A stretch of DNA of 64,000 nucleotides from Massilia sp. BJB1822. Lineage in GTDB: Bacteria; Pseudomonadota; Gammaproteobacteria; Burkholderiales; Burkholderiaceae_D. The translations under genes were made by a program, and so were the position numbers. The stretch's first letter is position 1. Each line of letters begins with the position of its first letter. The DNA is taken from the NCBI RefSeq assembly GCF_013369485.1, contig NZ_JABWEB010000013.1:62001-126000 (forward strand). Direction: 5' to 3'. The notes beneath the pieces were generated by a model that was not told the origin of the DNA, did no database searches, and worked only from the letters and a program-made list of their open reading frames with translations. Below, piece after piece: positions 45,514-54,711 of this stretch.

Positions 45514-46890
45514 CTATTGCAGTTCTCGCAAGCGGCTGAAGGCATCGTCGATGCGCTCGACAGCGATGATGGTCATGCCTTCGACCGGCTGTTTCGGCAC
45601 ATTCGCCTTGGGAATCATGGCGATCGAGAAGCCCAGTTTGGCTGCCTCGCGCAGCCTTTCCTGGCCGCGCGGCGCGGGCCGGATCTCGCCCGCCAGTCCG
45701 ACTTCGCCAAAGACCACGAAACCGGGCGGCAGCGCCTTGTTGCGCATCGAGGAATTGATGGCCAGCAGCACCGCCAAGTCGGCGGCCGGCTCGGTGATCT
45801 TCACCCCGCCGACGGCGTTGATGAAGACGTCCTGGTCGAAAGCGGCAATGCCGGCGTGGCGGTGCAGCACGGCCAGCAGCATGGCCAGGCGGTTCTGCTC
45901 CAGGCCGACCGAGAGGCGGCGCGCATTCGGCAGGTGGCTGGCATCGACCAGGGCCTGGATTTCCACCAGCAGCGGACGGGTGCCCTCCTGCGTCACCATC
46001 ACGCAGGAACCGGGCACCTGATTATCGTGCTGGGACAGGAACAGGGCCGATGGATTGGACACGCCTTTCAAGCCCTTGTCCGTCATGGCGAACACGCCCA
46101 GCTCATTCACCGCGCCGAAGCGGTTCTTGATGGCGCGCACCAGGCGGAAGCTGGAATGGTTGTCGCCCTCGAAATACAGCACGGTGTCGACGATGTGTTC
46201 CAGCACGCGCGGTCCGGCCAGGGCGCCCTCTTTCGTCACGTGGCCGACCAGGATGATGGTCACGCCGCTCTGTTTGGCCATGCGGGTCAGCTGGGCCGCG
46301 CACTCGCGCACCTGGGCCACCGAACCGGGGGCCGAACTCAGGGCATCCGAATACAGGGTCTGGATGGAGTCGATCACGGCCACCTGCGGCTTCAGCTCAT
46401 GCAGGGTGTTGAGGATTTTCTCCAACTGGATTTCGGCCTGCAGCTTCAACTCATGCGCATCGACGGCCAGGCGCTTGGCGCGCAGCGCGATCTGGGCACC
46501 CGATTCCTCGCCGCTGACATACAGCACGCTTTTGAGCTGGGCCATATTCGCCAGCGCCTGCAGCAGCAGCGTCGATTTGCCGATGCCGGGATCGCCGCCG
46601 ATCAGCACCACGCCACCCGCCACCAGGCCGCCGCCCAGCACCCGGTCGAATTCCTCGATGCCGGTGCCAAAGCGCGGCACATCAAGCGCCTCGATGTCTT
46701 TCAGGGAGAGCACCGGCGCGGTCTGGGCCAGCGCCTGGTGCGCACTTTGCGAGAAACGGTTGGCGCCGGGCGCCTCGATCACCGTCTCCACCATCGTGTT
46801 CCACTGCTGGCAGGCGGCGCACTGGCCGGTCCATTTGCTGCTGGTCCCGCCGCACTCGCTGCAGGTGTAGTTGGTTTTTGCCTTGGCCAT
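45514..46890 (-). CDS. radA: DNA repair protein RadA (Sms)
   Basis: The 458-residue protein has the N-terminal zinc finger (CSECGGTSSKWTGQCAAC), a RecA-like core with Walker A GGDPGIGKST, the RadA-specific KNRFG motif (AIKNRFGAVNE) and a C-terminal Lon-like domain. It processes recombination intermediates and drives branch migration. The alr gene lies 2 bp upstream on the same strand. Confidence 0.98.
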   Translation of the reverse strand: MAKAKTNYTCSECGGTSSKWTGQCAACQQWNTMVETVIEAPGANRFSQSAHQALAQTAPVLSLKDIEALDVPRFGTGIEEFDRVLGGGLVAGGVVLIGGDPGIGKSTLLLQALANMAQLKSVLYVSGEESGAQIALRAKRLAVDAHELKLQAEIQLEKILNTLHELKPQVAVIDSIQTLYSDALSSAPGSVAQVRECAAQLTRMAKQSGVTIILVGHVTKEGALAGPRVLEHIVDTVLYFEGDNHSSFRLVRAIKNRFGAVNELGVFAMTDKGLKGVSNPSALFLSQHDNQVPGSCVMVTQEGTRPLLVEIQALVDASHLPNARRLSVGLEQNRLAMLLAVLHRHAGIAAFDQDVFINAVGGVKITEPAADLAVLLAINSSMRNKALPPGFVVFGEVGLAGEIRPAPRGQERLREAAKLGFSIAMIPKANVPKQPVEGMTIIAVERIDDAFSRLRELQ

Positions 46891-46892
46891 GT

Positions 46893-47981
46893 TCAGCCTT
46901 CAACGACCGGCACGCGCGGCGCCAGGGCGCACATCAGCTCATAGCCGATGGTGCCGGCGGCCGTCGCCACCTCGTCGATCGGCATGCCCTCGCCCCACAG
47001 CACCACGCGGCTGCCCACTTGCGCCTGCGGCAGCGGCGTCAGGTCGACGGTCAGCATATCCATCGAGACGCGGCCGACGATGCGGGTGCGCACGCCATCG
47101 ACCAGCACCGGCGTATCCACCGGCGCATGGCGCGGATAACCGTCGGCGTAACCGCAGGCAACCACGCCGATGCGCATGCTGCCCGCAGCCTGGAAACGGC
47201 TGCCATAGCCGACATAATCGCCGGCTTCGATCTGCTGCACGCCGATGATTTCGCTGGCCAGGGTCATGGTTGGGCGCAGGCCGAATTCCTCGGCGCTCTT
47301 GCCGCCCGGCGTGCCGCCGTACAGCATCACGCCGGGGCGGATCCAGTCACTGACCAGTTCGCCGTCCAGCGCATCCATCTGGAAGATGCCAGCCGAATTG
47401 GACAGGCTCAGCGGTCCAGCCAGGCCGTCCGCGCCCAGCTTGAAGCGACGGATCTGCTCGCGGATCGGCAGGCAGGCATGGGCCGCCTCGTCGGCGTTGG
47501 CGAAGTGGGTCATCAGGGTGATCTCGCCCACATGCGGGATGGCGCGCAGGCGCGCATAGGCGGCGCGGAAGGCTTCCGGCTTGAAGCCGAGGCGGTTCAT
47601 GCCGGTATTCATTTTCAGATGCACATCGAGCTTGCGCGCCGGACGCGCCGCTTCCAGCAGCGCCAATTGCTCCCCGCAATGCACGGCGCCGTTCAACTGG
47701 TATTGGTCCATGGTCTGGATATCGGCCGCGTCGAAGAAGCCTTCCAGCATCAGCATGGGCTTGGTCCAACCCAGCTCGCGCAGACGCACCGCATTGTCGA
47801 ATTCCACCAGGGCCAGGCCATCGGCCGCAGCAAAGCCGCGCATGGCGCGCTCCAGGCCATGCCCATAGGCATGCGCCTTCACCACCGCCCAGGCCTTCGA
47901 ACCCGGCGCGCAAGCTTTGGCGCGCGCCAGATTATGTTTCATCGAGTCAATATGGATACTTGCGAGAATCGGCCTAGGCAT
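46893..47981 (-). CDS. alr: Alanine racemase
   Basis: The ATG at 47981 has GGAAA upstream. The 362-residue protein has the PLP lysine in WAVVKAHAYGHG (Lys35 or thereabouts, with KAHAYG in place of the more common KANAYG) and the racemase blocks MNTGMNRLGF, RPGVMLYG and RVSMDMLTVDL. It interconverts L- and D-alanine for peptidoglycan. It forms an operon with radA. A divergent lectin-like gene lies upstream. Confidence 0.96.
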   Translation of the reverse strand: MPRPILASIHIDSMKHNLARAKACAPGSKAWAVVKAHAYGHGLERAMRGFAAADGLALVEFDNAVRLRELGWTKPMLMLEGFFDAADIQTMDQYQLNGAVHCGEQLALLEAARPARKLDVHLKMNTGMNRLGFKPEAFRAAYARLRAIPHVGEITLMTHFANADEAAHACLPIREQIRRFKLGADGLAGPLSLSNSAGIFQMDALDGELVSDWIRPGVMLYGGTPGGKSAEEFGLRPTMTLASEIIGVQQIEAGDYVGYGSRFQAAGSMRIGVVACGYADGYPRHAPVDTPVLVDGVRTRIVGRVSMDMLTVDLTPLPQAQVGSRVVLWGEGMPIDEVATAAGTIGYELMCALAPRVPVVEG

Positions 47982-48100
47982 GGAGTTTCCGGACAAAATG
48001 AGGGAGCCGATATTTTACCCGAGCCAGGCTAAAGATATGGCTGCAGTGTCAAGCCCCCACTGCTATCGAATTCCCGCCGCACCGTTACATTCTGCTAGTT

Positions 48101-48129
48101 TTGACAAGATTTCCCGAAGGTACTATTTT
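48101..48129 (+). promoter_or_regulatory. Promoter of the B-lectin gene
   Basis: TTGACA (48101-48106) and TATTTT (48124-48129) are separated by 17 bp; the predicted start of transcription near 48136 lies 20 nt upstream of the lectin ATG. Confidence 0.55.
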
Positions 48130-48156
48130 CATTTTCTCAACCTTAAGGAAATCTTA

Positions 48157-48795
48157 ATGCGTTATCTGCAAATCTGCGCCGCCGCCCTGGCGGCACTGGC
48201 TTCCCTGAGCGCCCATGCCACCGCCTACCGCGAACTGCCAACTGGCGGCGTGCTGCGCGCCGGCGATTTCATCGAAACCGGTGGCGAATACTGCGTCATT
48301 CAGCAGCATGACAGCAATCTGGTGGTCTACAAACGCCCGCGCAGCAATACCTGTACCGGCGGCACCCCGATCTGGGCCAGCTACTCCAGCGGCGCCACCC
48401 ATACCGTGATGCAGCCCGATGGCAACCTGGTGCAGTACGACGATGCCGGCAATGCCAAATGGTCCAGCAATACCGGTGGCCGCGCACCGGGCAATTATGG
48501 CTTCAGCGTACACGCCACCACGGGCGCCCTGAACATCACGCTGTGGGATGCCGAACATCGTTACGGCACGACCTTCTGGTCCACCCCGGCCGATCCGAAT
48601 CCGACGCCACAGCCACCCAATCCGAAACCGCCAGGCCCGACCTGCCCGAACGGCGCCACGCCCGGCATTTACACCGTCTGCATCTCGCCCAGATTGCAGT
48701 CGCGCATGACCTACAAATTCCCCGCCTGCAGCCAACGGGAAGCGCAGATCCTGGCGCTGCAAAACGGCTGGGCCTGGGGCGCCTGCAATCCCTAA
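48157..48795 (+). CDS. Secreted B-type (monocot mannose-binding-like) lectin domain protein
   Basis: The 212-residue protein has a signal peptide (RYLQICAAALAALASLSAHA). A B-lectin domain (about 24-135) carries two QxDxNxVxY motifs, QHDSNLVVY and QPDGNLVQY, which bind mannose in related lectins. A Pro-rich linker (PNPTPQPPNPKPPGP) follows. The C-terminal part (CPNGATPGIYTVCIS, about 160-212) contains four cysteines and ends FPACSQREAQILALQNGWAWGACNP. The short AAGGAAATCTTA ribosome site is good. An extracellular carbohydrate-binding role is likely; the C-terminal unit is not recognised. Confidence 0.82.
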   Translation: MRYLQICAAALAALASLSAHATAYRELPTGGVLRAGDFIETGGEYCVIQQHDSNLVVYKRPRSNTCTGGTPIWASYSSGATHTVMQPDGNLVQYDDAGNAKWSSNTGGRAPGNYGFSVHATTGALNITLWDAEHRYGTTFWSTPADPNPTPQPPNPKPPGPTCPNGATPGIYTVCISPRLQSRMTYKFPACSQREAQILALQNGWAWGACNP

Positions 48796-48865
48796 ATTGC
48801 TTCTTTCCTGATTTCCTGGTTGCCGACCTAACCGGCCGGCAGCCAGGCATGTTGTAAGCCATCTG

Positions 48866-49570
48866 ATGAAAACATTTTTCGCGCTGGCCACCATGGCCGC
48901 AGTCCTTCTCTATTTCGCCTGGCCCAGCGAGCAGAACGCCGCGCCGGCAGCACCATCCGCACACCTCTCCGCGGCCACCGCACCAGCTGGCAAGGCCGCC
49001 GCACCGGCCACGCAGGCCGCACCGGGAAGTCTGGACAGTCCATCCTGGGCCCGCTCGCCCTTCGGGCGCGCAGCCCCACTGGCGGAAAACCGGCCCCGGG
49101 CCATCGAACGGCGCAAGGAACAGATGAAAGAAGGCGGCTACTACACACCGGATGAATACTTCACGCTGCCGCTGAAGGAATTGCAGAAGCGGGCCAAGGC
49201 CGGCGACATCTATGCCCTGCTGCAGCTGGGCCAGCAATATTATTACGAAGGCCCGGCCCTGCTGGAAGAGGATGGCTACAAGCTGGACGAAGATCCCCGC
49301 TTCGTCGGCAAGCGTCATTTCGCCGATGCGGCGGTGGGCGGCCATGGCCAGATGCCGGCAGTCCTGACGCGGCTGTATGCAGCGGAAGGCGATATGGTGA
49401 ATGCCTATGCCTGGCAGCTGTTCGGCGAACAGCTGGGCGAACACTATGCGAAGCGGCTGGATATCAGCCAGCTCAACAATCAGCAGCAGAATCTGGCGAA
49501 GCAGCAAGCCAGCCTGCTCTTGGGCCGCTTCATGAGCCGCGCGCCGGCAGGCGGCATTCCGCCGCAATAA
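48866..49570 (+). CDS. Hypothetical membrane-anchored protein with Sel1/TPR-like segment
   Basis: The 234-residue protein has one N-terminal hydrophobic helix (TFFALATMAAVLLYFAW), an Ala/Pro-rich region (about 22-70) and a helical domain. That domain's TLPLKELQKRAKAGDIYALLQLGQQYYYEGP and AVLTRLYAAEGDMVNAYAWQLFGEQLG resemble Sel1-like repeats. It has a Tyr/Asp-rich core (YYTPDEYF). It follows the lectin gene by 71 bp. Function unknown. Confidence 0.7.
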   Translation: MKTFFALATMAAVLLYFAWPSEQNAAPAAPSAHLSAATAPAGKAAAPATQAAPGSLDSPSWARSPFGRAAPLAENRPRAIERRKEQMKEGGYYTPDEYFTLPLKELQKRAKAGDIYALLQLGQQYYYEGPALLEEDGYKLDEDPRFVGKRHFADAAVGGHGQMPAVLTRLYAAEGDMVNAYAWQLFGEQLGEHYAKRLDISQLNNQQQNLAKQQASLLLGRFMSRAPAGGIPPQ

Positions 49571-49662
49571 GGCGCAGTCCCTGGGCTGGAGGGCTGAAAC
49601 TACTGACTGTCATTTATTTATGGTATAAAGCACGCCAAGATAAGTTTCCAGGTCACCCCAGA

Positions 49663-50925
49663 ATGAATCGTGGTTTTTATACCATCATGGCAGCGCAGTT
49701 TTTTTCGTCGCTGGCGGATAATGCGCTGCTCTTCGTAGCAATCGACCTGCTCATTTCGATGAAATCCCCGGCGTGGATCACGCCGCTGCTTAAGCTGTCG
49801 TTCGTACTGTTTTACGTGCTGTTGGCCGCTTTTGTCGGCGCGTTCGCCGACGCCCTGCCCAAGGGCCGGGTCATGTTCATCGCCAACCTGATCAAGATTT
49901 TCGGCTGCATGCTGCTCTTCGTGCATGTGCATCCGCTTTTGGCTTACGCTATCGTAGGTTTCGGTGCGGCAATTTATTCGCCGGCCAAATACGGCATCCT
50001 GACCGAATTGCTGCCGGCTGAAAAACTGGTGGCCGCCAATGGCTGGATCGAAGGCCTGACCATTTCCTCGATTATTCTGGGCACCGTCATGGGCGGTGCC
50101 CTGGTTGCGGGCAAGACCGCCACCATGCTGCTCAACTTCGATATGCCCCTGATCGAAACCGGCATCGATACCGTGACCGAATCGGCCCTGGTGGTGCTGG
50201 GCTTCGTGTACGTGCTGGCGGCACTGTTCAATCTGCGCATTCCCGATACCGGCTATGTCTACGAACACCAGGAACGCAATCCGGTCAAGCTGATCGCCGA
50301 CTTCTCCCGCTGCGTCAACATCCTGTGGAAAGATAAGCTGGGCCAGATTTCCCTCGCCGTCACCACCCTGTTCTGGGGCGCCGGCGCGACCCTGCAATTC
50401 ATCGTGGTGGAATGGGCCAAGAAGGCACTGGGCATGAGCTTCGACAAAGCCACCACCCTGGTCGGCGTGGTCGCCATCGGCGTGGCGGTGGGCGCGGTCA
50501 TGTCGGCCCGCATCATCACCCTGCGCAACTCGCTCAGCGTGATCCCGCTTGGCATCGCCATGGGCATCATCGTGGCCTGCATGCCGCTGGTGCATTCGGT
50601 GTATGTGGCGTATGCCTTGCTGGTGGTGATCGGCGTGCTGTCCGGCTTCTTCGTGGTGCCGATGAACGCCCTGCTGCAGCACCGCGGCCACGTGCTGATG
50701 AGCGCCGGCCATTCGATCGCGGTGCAGAACTTCAACGAGAACCTGTCCATCCTGACCATGCTGGCGATGTACTCGCTGATGCTGCGCCTGGGCCTGGGCC
50801 TGAACACCATCATCATCATGTTCGGCCTGTCGGTGGCCGGTCTGATGTACTACATCATGCGCCTGCATGCGGCCAATCAGCGCGAGAAGGATTCGCTCTC
50901 GCTGATCGGCGAACACAAACACTGA
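49663..50925 (+). CDS. lplT: Lysophospholipid transporter LplT
   Basis: The 420-residue major-facilitator protein begins NRGFYTIMAAQFFSSLADNALLFVAIDLL. It contains the conserved VGFGAAIYSPAKYGILTELLP, GWIEGLTISSIILGTVMGG and the C-terminal MNALLQHRGHVLMSAGHSIAVQNFNENLSIL typical of LplT. About twelve membrane helices are evident. LplT flips lysophosphatidylethanolamine across the inner membrane for reacylation. Here no Aas acyltransferase gene adjoins it. Its stop nearly abuts the convergent DUF1853 gene. Confidence 0.94.
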   Translation: MNRGFYTIMAAQFFSSLADNALLFVAIDLLISMKSPAWITPLLKLSFVLFYVLLAAFVGAFADALPKGRVMFIANLIKIFGCMLLFVHVHPLLAYAIVGFGAAIYSPAKYGILTELLPAEKLVAANGWIEGLTISSIILGTVMGGALVAGKTATMLLNFDMPLIETGIDTVTESALVVLGFVYVLAALFNLRIPDTGYVYEHQERNPVKLIADFSRCVNILWKDKLGQISLAVTTLFWGAGATLQFIVVEWAKKALGMSFDKATTLVGVVAIGVAVGAVMSARIITLRNSLSVIPLGIAMGIIVACMPLVHSVYVAYALLVVIGVLSGFFVVPMNALLQHRGHVLMSAGHSIAVQNFNENLSILTMLAMYSLMLRLGLGLNTIIIMFGLSVAGLMYYIMRLHAANQREKDSLSLIGEHKH

Positions 50926-50926
50926 G

Positions 50927-51928
50927 CTAACTTGGCAAGTCGCCCGCGCTGCGGCGGGCGGCGGCGCGCTCGCGCCAGTCGTCCGGCACCACAAAGGCGC
51001 GCTCGGTTTCCAGCAGCCAGCCCGCTTCCTCCCTGACCGTCGCCACCATCACCGGCGACGGATCTTGCGCAAACTTCTCCCGCAACAGCGCCTGCAAGGC
51101 ATCCCGCTCCTGAGCGGGCGGCGTCGGCGCCGGCTCGCCATTGACTGGCGCCGCCGTGGCTTTCAGGGGCGCCAGCCATTGCAGGCGCGGCATGACGACA
51201 AAGCGCTCGCCTGCCACTGCGCCGAATTCTTCCAGCGTGCGCCAGTGGCCGCGGCAATGACCGGGACTGACGCCTTCGAAGACGGGGGGATTCTGCTGCG
51301 GATAGAACAGCCAGCCCTTGATCAGCGCCTGCGCCTTGTCCACCGGCTGCGCCAGCATCGCCTGAGCGGCCGGATGCCAGGCCAGCTGCAATTGCTGGGC
51401 AAAGATCTTGCGCATTTTCAGGCCGAGGGTATCGGCCAGATTGGGACCGACCAGGCGGTTGAAGTTGCCGGGATCGGGCTGGCCATCCAGCAGATAGAAC
51501 TTGGTGGCGAATTCGATATGTACCAGCTCTCCCCTCTGCCGCAGCAGGAAGTCGAACTCGCCCACGGTTTCATTGCGCGCCGAGCGTACTTGCAGGCCGT
51601 GCGCCTGCAGCACGCCATGCTGCTCGAAATAGAAGGCCATCAGCTTTTCGGCATACAGGCCAAGGCGGGAGTAGAACTTGTTGCCCAGCGCCGCTTCCAG
51701 CGGGGCCGGGTCGGCATCCAGCGCGGCCAGCCAGGTCGCGGTGGCGGCGCTGGGCGGCCCCAGGGTGGCGATGCGGTCCTGCCAATGCGGCGAGGCGGGA
51801 TCGAGCAGATCGGGAGAATCCAGCAGCCAGGCCAGGGCGCGTACCGGGGGCCGCGTCAGATGGCCCCAGGCGCGGTGGAAGCGCGCCTGGTAGCTCAAGG
51901 GACTGGCGCTGTCAGAGGCGTCCAGCAT
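50927..51928 (-). CDS. DUF1853 family protein
   Basis: The ATG at 51928 gives 333 residues beginning MLDASDSASPLSYQARFHRAWGHLTRPPVRALAWLLDSPDLL. The central RLGLYAEKLMAFYFEQHGVLQAHGLQVRSARNETVGEFDFLLRQRGELVHIEFATKFYLLD carries a nuclease-like GEFDFLL...HIEFATKFYL motif (PD-(D/E)xK-like pattern) known from DUF1853. Activity is unproven. It overlaps the end of the uracil-DNA glycosylase gene by 17 bp, so the two are likely co-expressed. Confidence 0.85.
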   Translation of the reverse strand: MLDASDSASPLSYQARFHRAWGHLTRPPVRALAWLLDSPDLLDPASPHWQDRIATLGPPSAATATWLAALDADPAPLEAALGNKFYSRLGLYAEKLMAFYFEQHGVLQAHGLQVRSARNETVGEFDFLLRQRGELVHIEFATKFYLLDGQPDPGNFNRLVGPNLADTLGLKMRKIFAQQLQLAWHPAAQAMLAQPVDKAQALIKGWLFYPQQNPPVFEGVSPGHCRGHWRTLEEFGAVAGERFVVMPRLQWLAPLKATAAPVNGEPAPTPPAQERDALQALLREKFAQDPSPVMVATVREEAGWLLETERAFVVPDDWRERAAARRSAGDLPS

Positions 51929-53024
51929 GGGCGGAACGGGCCAGGCACAGATCGGCCCAGGCCTTGCCTTTGTCTTCCGGACGGCGCAGCAGGTCGGCCG
52001 GATGGTAGGTCGCCACGGTCGGACGGCCGTCGTAGCGCAGAACCTTGCCGCGCGCGGCCGCACCCAGCAAGCCTTTGCCGGCCGGATGGCCGATGGCCAG
52101 CAGCAGACGCGCGCCGCTCAATTCCAGCTCGCGGTCGAGGAATGGACGGCAGGCTGCCACCTCGTCGGCGCTCGGCGCCCGCTCGCTGCCGTCGGCGGCG
52201 GTCGGACGGCATTTCACCAGCGTGCCGATATAAGCGCCTTCGGCCGTGCTCAGATCGACGGCCTTCAGCATATTGTCCAGCAGCTTGCCTGCTTCGGCGC
52301 TGAGCGGGCCGGCATTGCCGCCGACGGCGGCATCGGCTTCGTCGGCAGTGCTAGGCGCGGCGGCCAGCACCAGCCACTGCGCATGCGGGTCGCCACGTCC
52401 CGGGACGGCAGCCTTGCGGCTGTGGCATAGCTCGCAGCGCGTGCAGGATTTGACGGCGGCCTGCAGCTGCGGCCAATCCATGGCGGCGATGGCGGCATCG
52501 GATACGGGACCGGCTGCCGGCGTCGCAGCAGCTGGCGCGCGCGCTGGGGTTGGCGCCGGCATGGGGGCATCGTCGAACCAGGCTGTCGAATCGTCCAGCT
52601 GCGGTGCTGGCGCACGCGGTGCGGCCGGGCGCTGCGCGGCGGGCTGGGAGGGCGGGGGCGGTGCGCGCATGGGCGCTGGGGCGGCGGCTACTGGGGCCGG
52701 CGCCGGCGTTGGCGCATCGTCAAACCAGGCAGTCGAGTCATCCGGCGCTGCGGCGGCCGGCACTACAGCGGGCGGCACAGCTACGGGCGCTGCCGGCTGC
52801 ACGGCAGGGGCGGCAGCTTGCGGGGCGGATGGCACAGGCGCGGCATGCACGGTTTCCGCGGCATGCGGCACACTCGCCGGCATCTCGGACAGCACTTCTG
52901 CATCCACAGCCGCGGCATCCTGCGCCTCGTCCAGGAACGCATCGGCGTGCTGGCGCAGCTTCCAATGCGGAGCGATACCCATCTCCGCCAGGAAGACCGC
53001 ACTGCGTTGTGAAGCCTGACTCAT
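51912..53024 (-). CDS. Uracil-DNA glycosylase family 4-like protein with long Ala/Pro linker
   Basis: The 370-residue protein has a C-terminal family-4 glycosylase-like domain (about 180-370). Its iron-sulfur cysteines Cys194, Cys197, Cys272 and Cys292 and motif II HPADLLRRP (about 341-349) are in place. Motif I, normally GEAPGxxED, reads AAAPSTADE, so the catalytic loop is degenerate. The N-terminal 170 residues are Ala/Pro-rich and contain DDSTAWFDDAP twice (about 95-105 and 144-154). It is positioned after rimI and overlaps it by 4 bp. DNA repair is the family role; activity is uncertain. Confidence 0.8.
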   Translation of the reverse strand: MSQASQRSAVFLAEMGIAPHWKLRQHADAFLDEAQDAAAVDAEVLSEMPASVPHAAETVHAAPVPSAPQAAAPAVQPAAPVAVPPAVVPAAAAPDDSTAWFDDAPTPAPAPVAAAPAPMRAPPPPSQPAAQRPAAPRAPAPQLDDSTAWFDDAPMPAPTPARAPAAATPAAGPVSDAAIAAMDWPQLQAAVKSCTRCELCHSRKAAVPGRGDPHAQWLVLAAAPSTADEADAAVGGNAGPLSAEAGKLLDNMLKAVDLSTAEGAYIGTLVKCRPTAADGSERAPSADEVAACRPFLDRELELSGARLLLAIGHPAGKGLLGAAARGKVLRYDGRPTVATYHPADLLRRPEDKGKAWADLCLARSAHAGRL

Positions 53025-53491
53025 AATTCGAACCGCATGACGATTGCGTCCTCGCGTTGCTGGTTGGCCGCCGGGTAGTAAGCCTTGCGCCGCCCGATTT
53101 CAATGAAGCCATAGCGCCGGTAGATATCCAGCGCCCGCTCGTTCGAGGGACGCACTTCCAGCAGCATCGATTCCATGCCCAGCCCGCGCGCGCAAGCCAC
53201 GGACTGGTTCAGCAGAAAGCGTCCCAAACCCTTGCCCTGCCAGCGCGCCGCCACGGCCACGTTCAGCAAATGGGCTTCGTCCACCGCGCCCATGATCAGG
53301 AAATAGCCCAGCAGCTCGCGCGAAGCATCGCGCAGCACCCAGGCCTGATAACCCTGGTTCAGCGAATCGGCAAAATTGGTCCGGCTCCAGGGATGGGGAT
53401 AAACAACCTGCTCGACCGCCACCACCTCATCCAGATCGCTGTCCTGCATCGGCTCGTAAATCAGCCGCGCCAGATCCCATTGCTGCGTCAT
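53021..53491 (-). CDS. rimI: Ribosomal protein S18 alanine N-acetyltransferase RimI
   Basis: The 156-residue GNAT protein contains YPHPWSRTNFADSLNQGYQAWVL, the acetyl-CoA site NVAVAARWQGKGLGRFLL and the RimI-typical end LLEVRPSNERALDIYRRYGFIEIGRRKAYYPA. It acetylates the N-terminus of ribosomal protein S18. Its ATG overlaps the tsaB stop; tsaB-rimI pairing is widespread in proteobacteria. Confidence 0.96.
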   Translation of the reverse strand: MTQQWDLARLIYEPMQDSDLDEVVAVEQVVYPHPWSRTNFADSLNQGYQAWVLRDASRELLGYFLIMGAVDEAHLLNVAVAARWQGKGLGRFLLNQSVACARGLGMESMLLEVRPSNERALDIYRRYGFIEIGRRKAYYPAANQQREDAIVMRFEL

Positions 53492-54201
53492 GCGCCCGCT
53501 CCGCCAGCCTTCATTTCTTCGCGTTCAGCCTTGGTATACGCCACCTTATTGCGCAGATACAGGGGCTGGGCGGCGGCGGCCGTCACGCCCTGGCCTGCGG
53601 CGAAGGCAATGCGGCCCAGCTGCGCGATCTGCACCGCATGCGGCATCAGCGCCGCATGGGCGCCGGCGGCGCAGGCCAGGCCGGACAAGGCCTCGGCATA
53701 CGCCGCAAAACCGTTGCCGCAAGCGATCAGCGCGCCATCCACGGCGGCAGGCTGCACGCCTTCCGGCACGGACAGCACCGGCGGCAGCACCGCCAGCGGC
53801 GCCTCGCCGTCGAAACGGTACTGCGCCCAATATACCTCGTTCATGCGGGCATCGAGCACGGCCAGCACGGTGTCAGCGCCATGCTGCTGGCGGCAAGCCA
53901 GGGCCATGGCGTCCAGCGTCACAATAGGCAGCAGCGGCTTGGCCGCGCCGAAGCCCAGCCCCTGGGCGATGCCGCAGGCGGTGCGCACGCCGGTAAAGGA
54001 ACCGGGACCGGCACCATAAGCGATGGCATCGACGTCAGCCAGGGCGATGCCCGCTTCGGCCAGCAGCTCCTGGATCATGGGCAGCACGGACTGCGAATGG
54101 GTGCGCACGCCCGACGATTCGCGGGAATAAATCTGGTCGCCGCGCAGCAGCGCGCAACTGGCCATTTCGGAGGAAGTTTCAATTGCAAGGATAATCGGCA
54201 T
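53488..54201 (-). CDS. tsaB: tRNA threonylcarbamoyladenosine biosynthesis protein TsaB
   Basis: The 237-residue protein starts MPIILAIETSSEMASCALL and has the TsaB block IAYGAGPGSFTGVRTACGIAQGLGFG. TsaB partners TsaD and TsaE in forming t6A37 of ANN-decoding tRNAs. It belongs to the ASKHA fold but lacks the metal site of TsaD. It is the first gene of the tsaB-rimI-udg-DUF1853 operon. Confidence 0.97.
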   Translation of the reverse strand: MPIILAIETSSEMASCALLRGDQIYSRESSGVRTHSQSVLPMIQELLAEAGIALADVDAIAYGAGPGSFTGVRTACGIAQGLGFGAAKPLLPIVTLDAMALACRQQHGADTVLAVLDARMNEVYWAQYRFDGEAPLAVLPPVLSVPEGVQPAAVDGALIACGNGFAAYAEALSGLACAAGAHAALMPHAVQIAQLGRIAFAAGQGVTAAAAQPLYLRNKVAYTKAEREEMKAGGAGA

Positions 54202-54263
54202 TCCGGTATTTTAACCCGCCGAGGCAGCAACGGCCCAGCGCAGCGATGTACAATACCCACCCT

Positions 54264-54689
54264 ATGCACGCCACCACCCTTGATACCGACAACCGCGCCG
54301 AAGTGGCCGCCGCCCTGGCCCAGGACCGTCTGATCGTCGCCTGCCTGTGCGCCGCATGGTGCGGCACCTGCGGCAGCTACCGCGCCACGTTCGAAAGCCT
54401 GGCCGCGCGCAATCCGGACAAATACTTCCTCTGGGTCGACATCGAAGACCATGCCGACGTCGTCGGCGACCTCGATGTGGAAAACTTCCCCACCCTGCTG
54501 ATCCAGCGCCACGACACTGTCGCCTTCTTCGGCACCATGCTGCCCGACGCCAATGTCGCCCAGCGCCTGATCGAAACCCAGGCGGAAATCAGCCAGGAGG
54601 AACTGCAGCGCCTCGCCGCCAGCAGCGCCGAGCGCCGCCAATGGCAGCAAGACTGCAATCTGCGCACCCTGCTCCACGCCGCCCTCTAA
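54264..54689 (+). CDS. Thioredoxin-family protein
   Basis: The frame from ATG 54264 encodes 141 residues with a thioredoxin fold. The active site CLCAAWCGTCGSYRATFESLA contains CGTC, and VENFPTLLIQR holds the cis-Pro. A longer in-frame start at 54246 is possible. TACAAT at 54249-54254 is only 9 nt upstream of the ATG, so a nearly leaderless mRNA is conceivable. It has no signal peptide and would work in the cytoplasm as a disulfide reductase. Confidence 0.85.
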   Translation: MHATTLDTDNRAEVAAALAQDRLIVACLCAAWCGTCGSYRATFESLAARNPDKYFLWVDIEDHADVVGDLDVENFPTLLIQRHDTVAFFGTMLPDANVAQRLIETQAEISQEELQRLAASSAERRQWQQDCNLRTLLHAAL

Positions 54690-54711
54690 GCCGACAGCTC
54701 CACAGTCGAGT

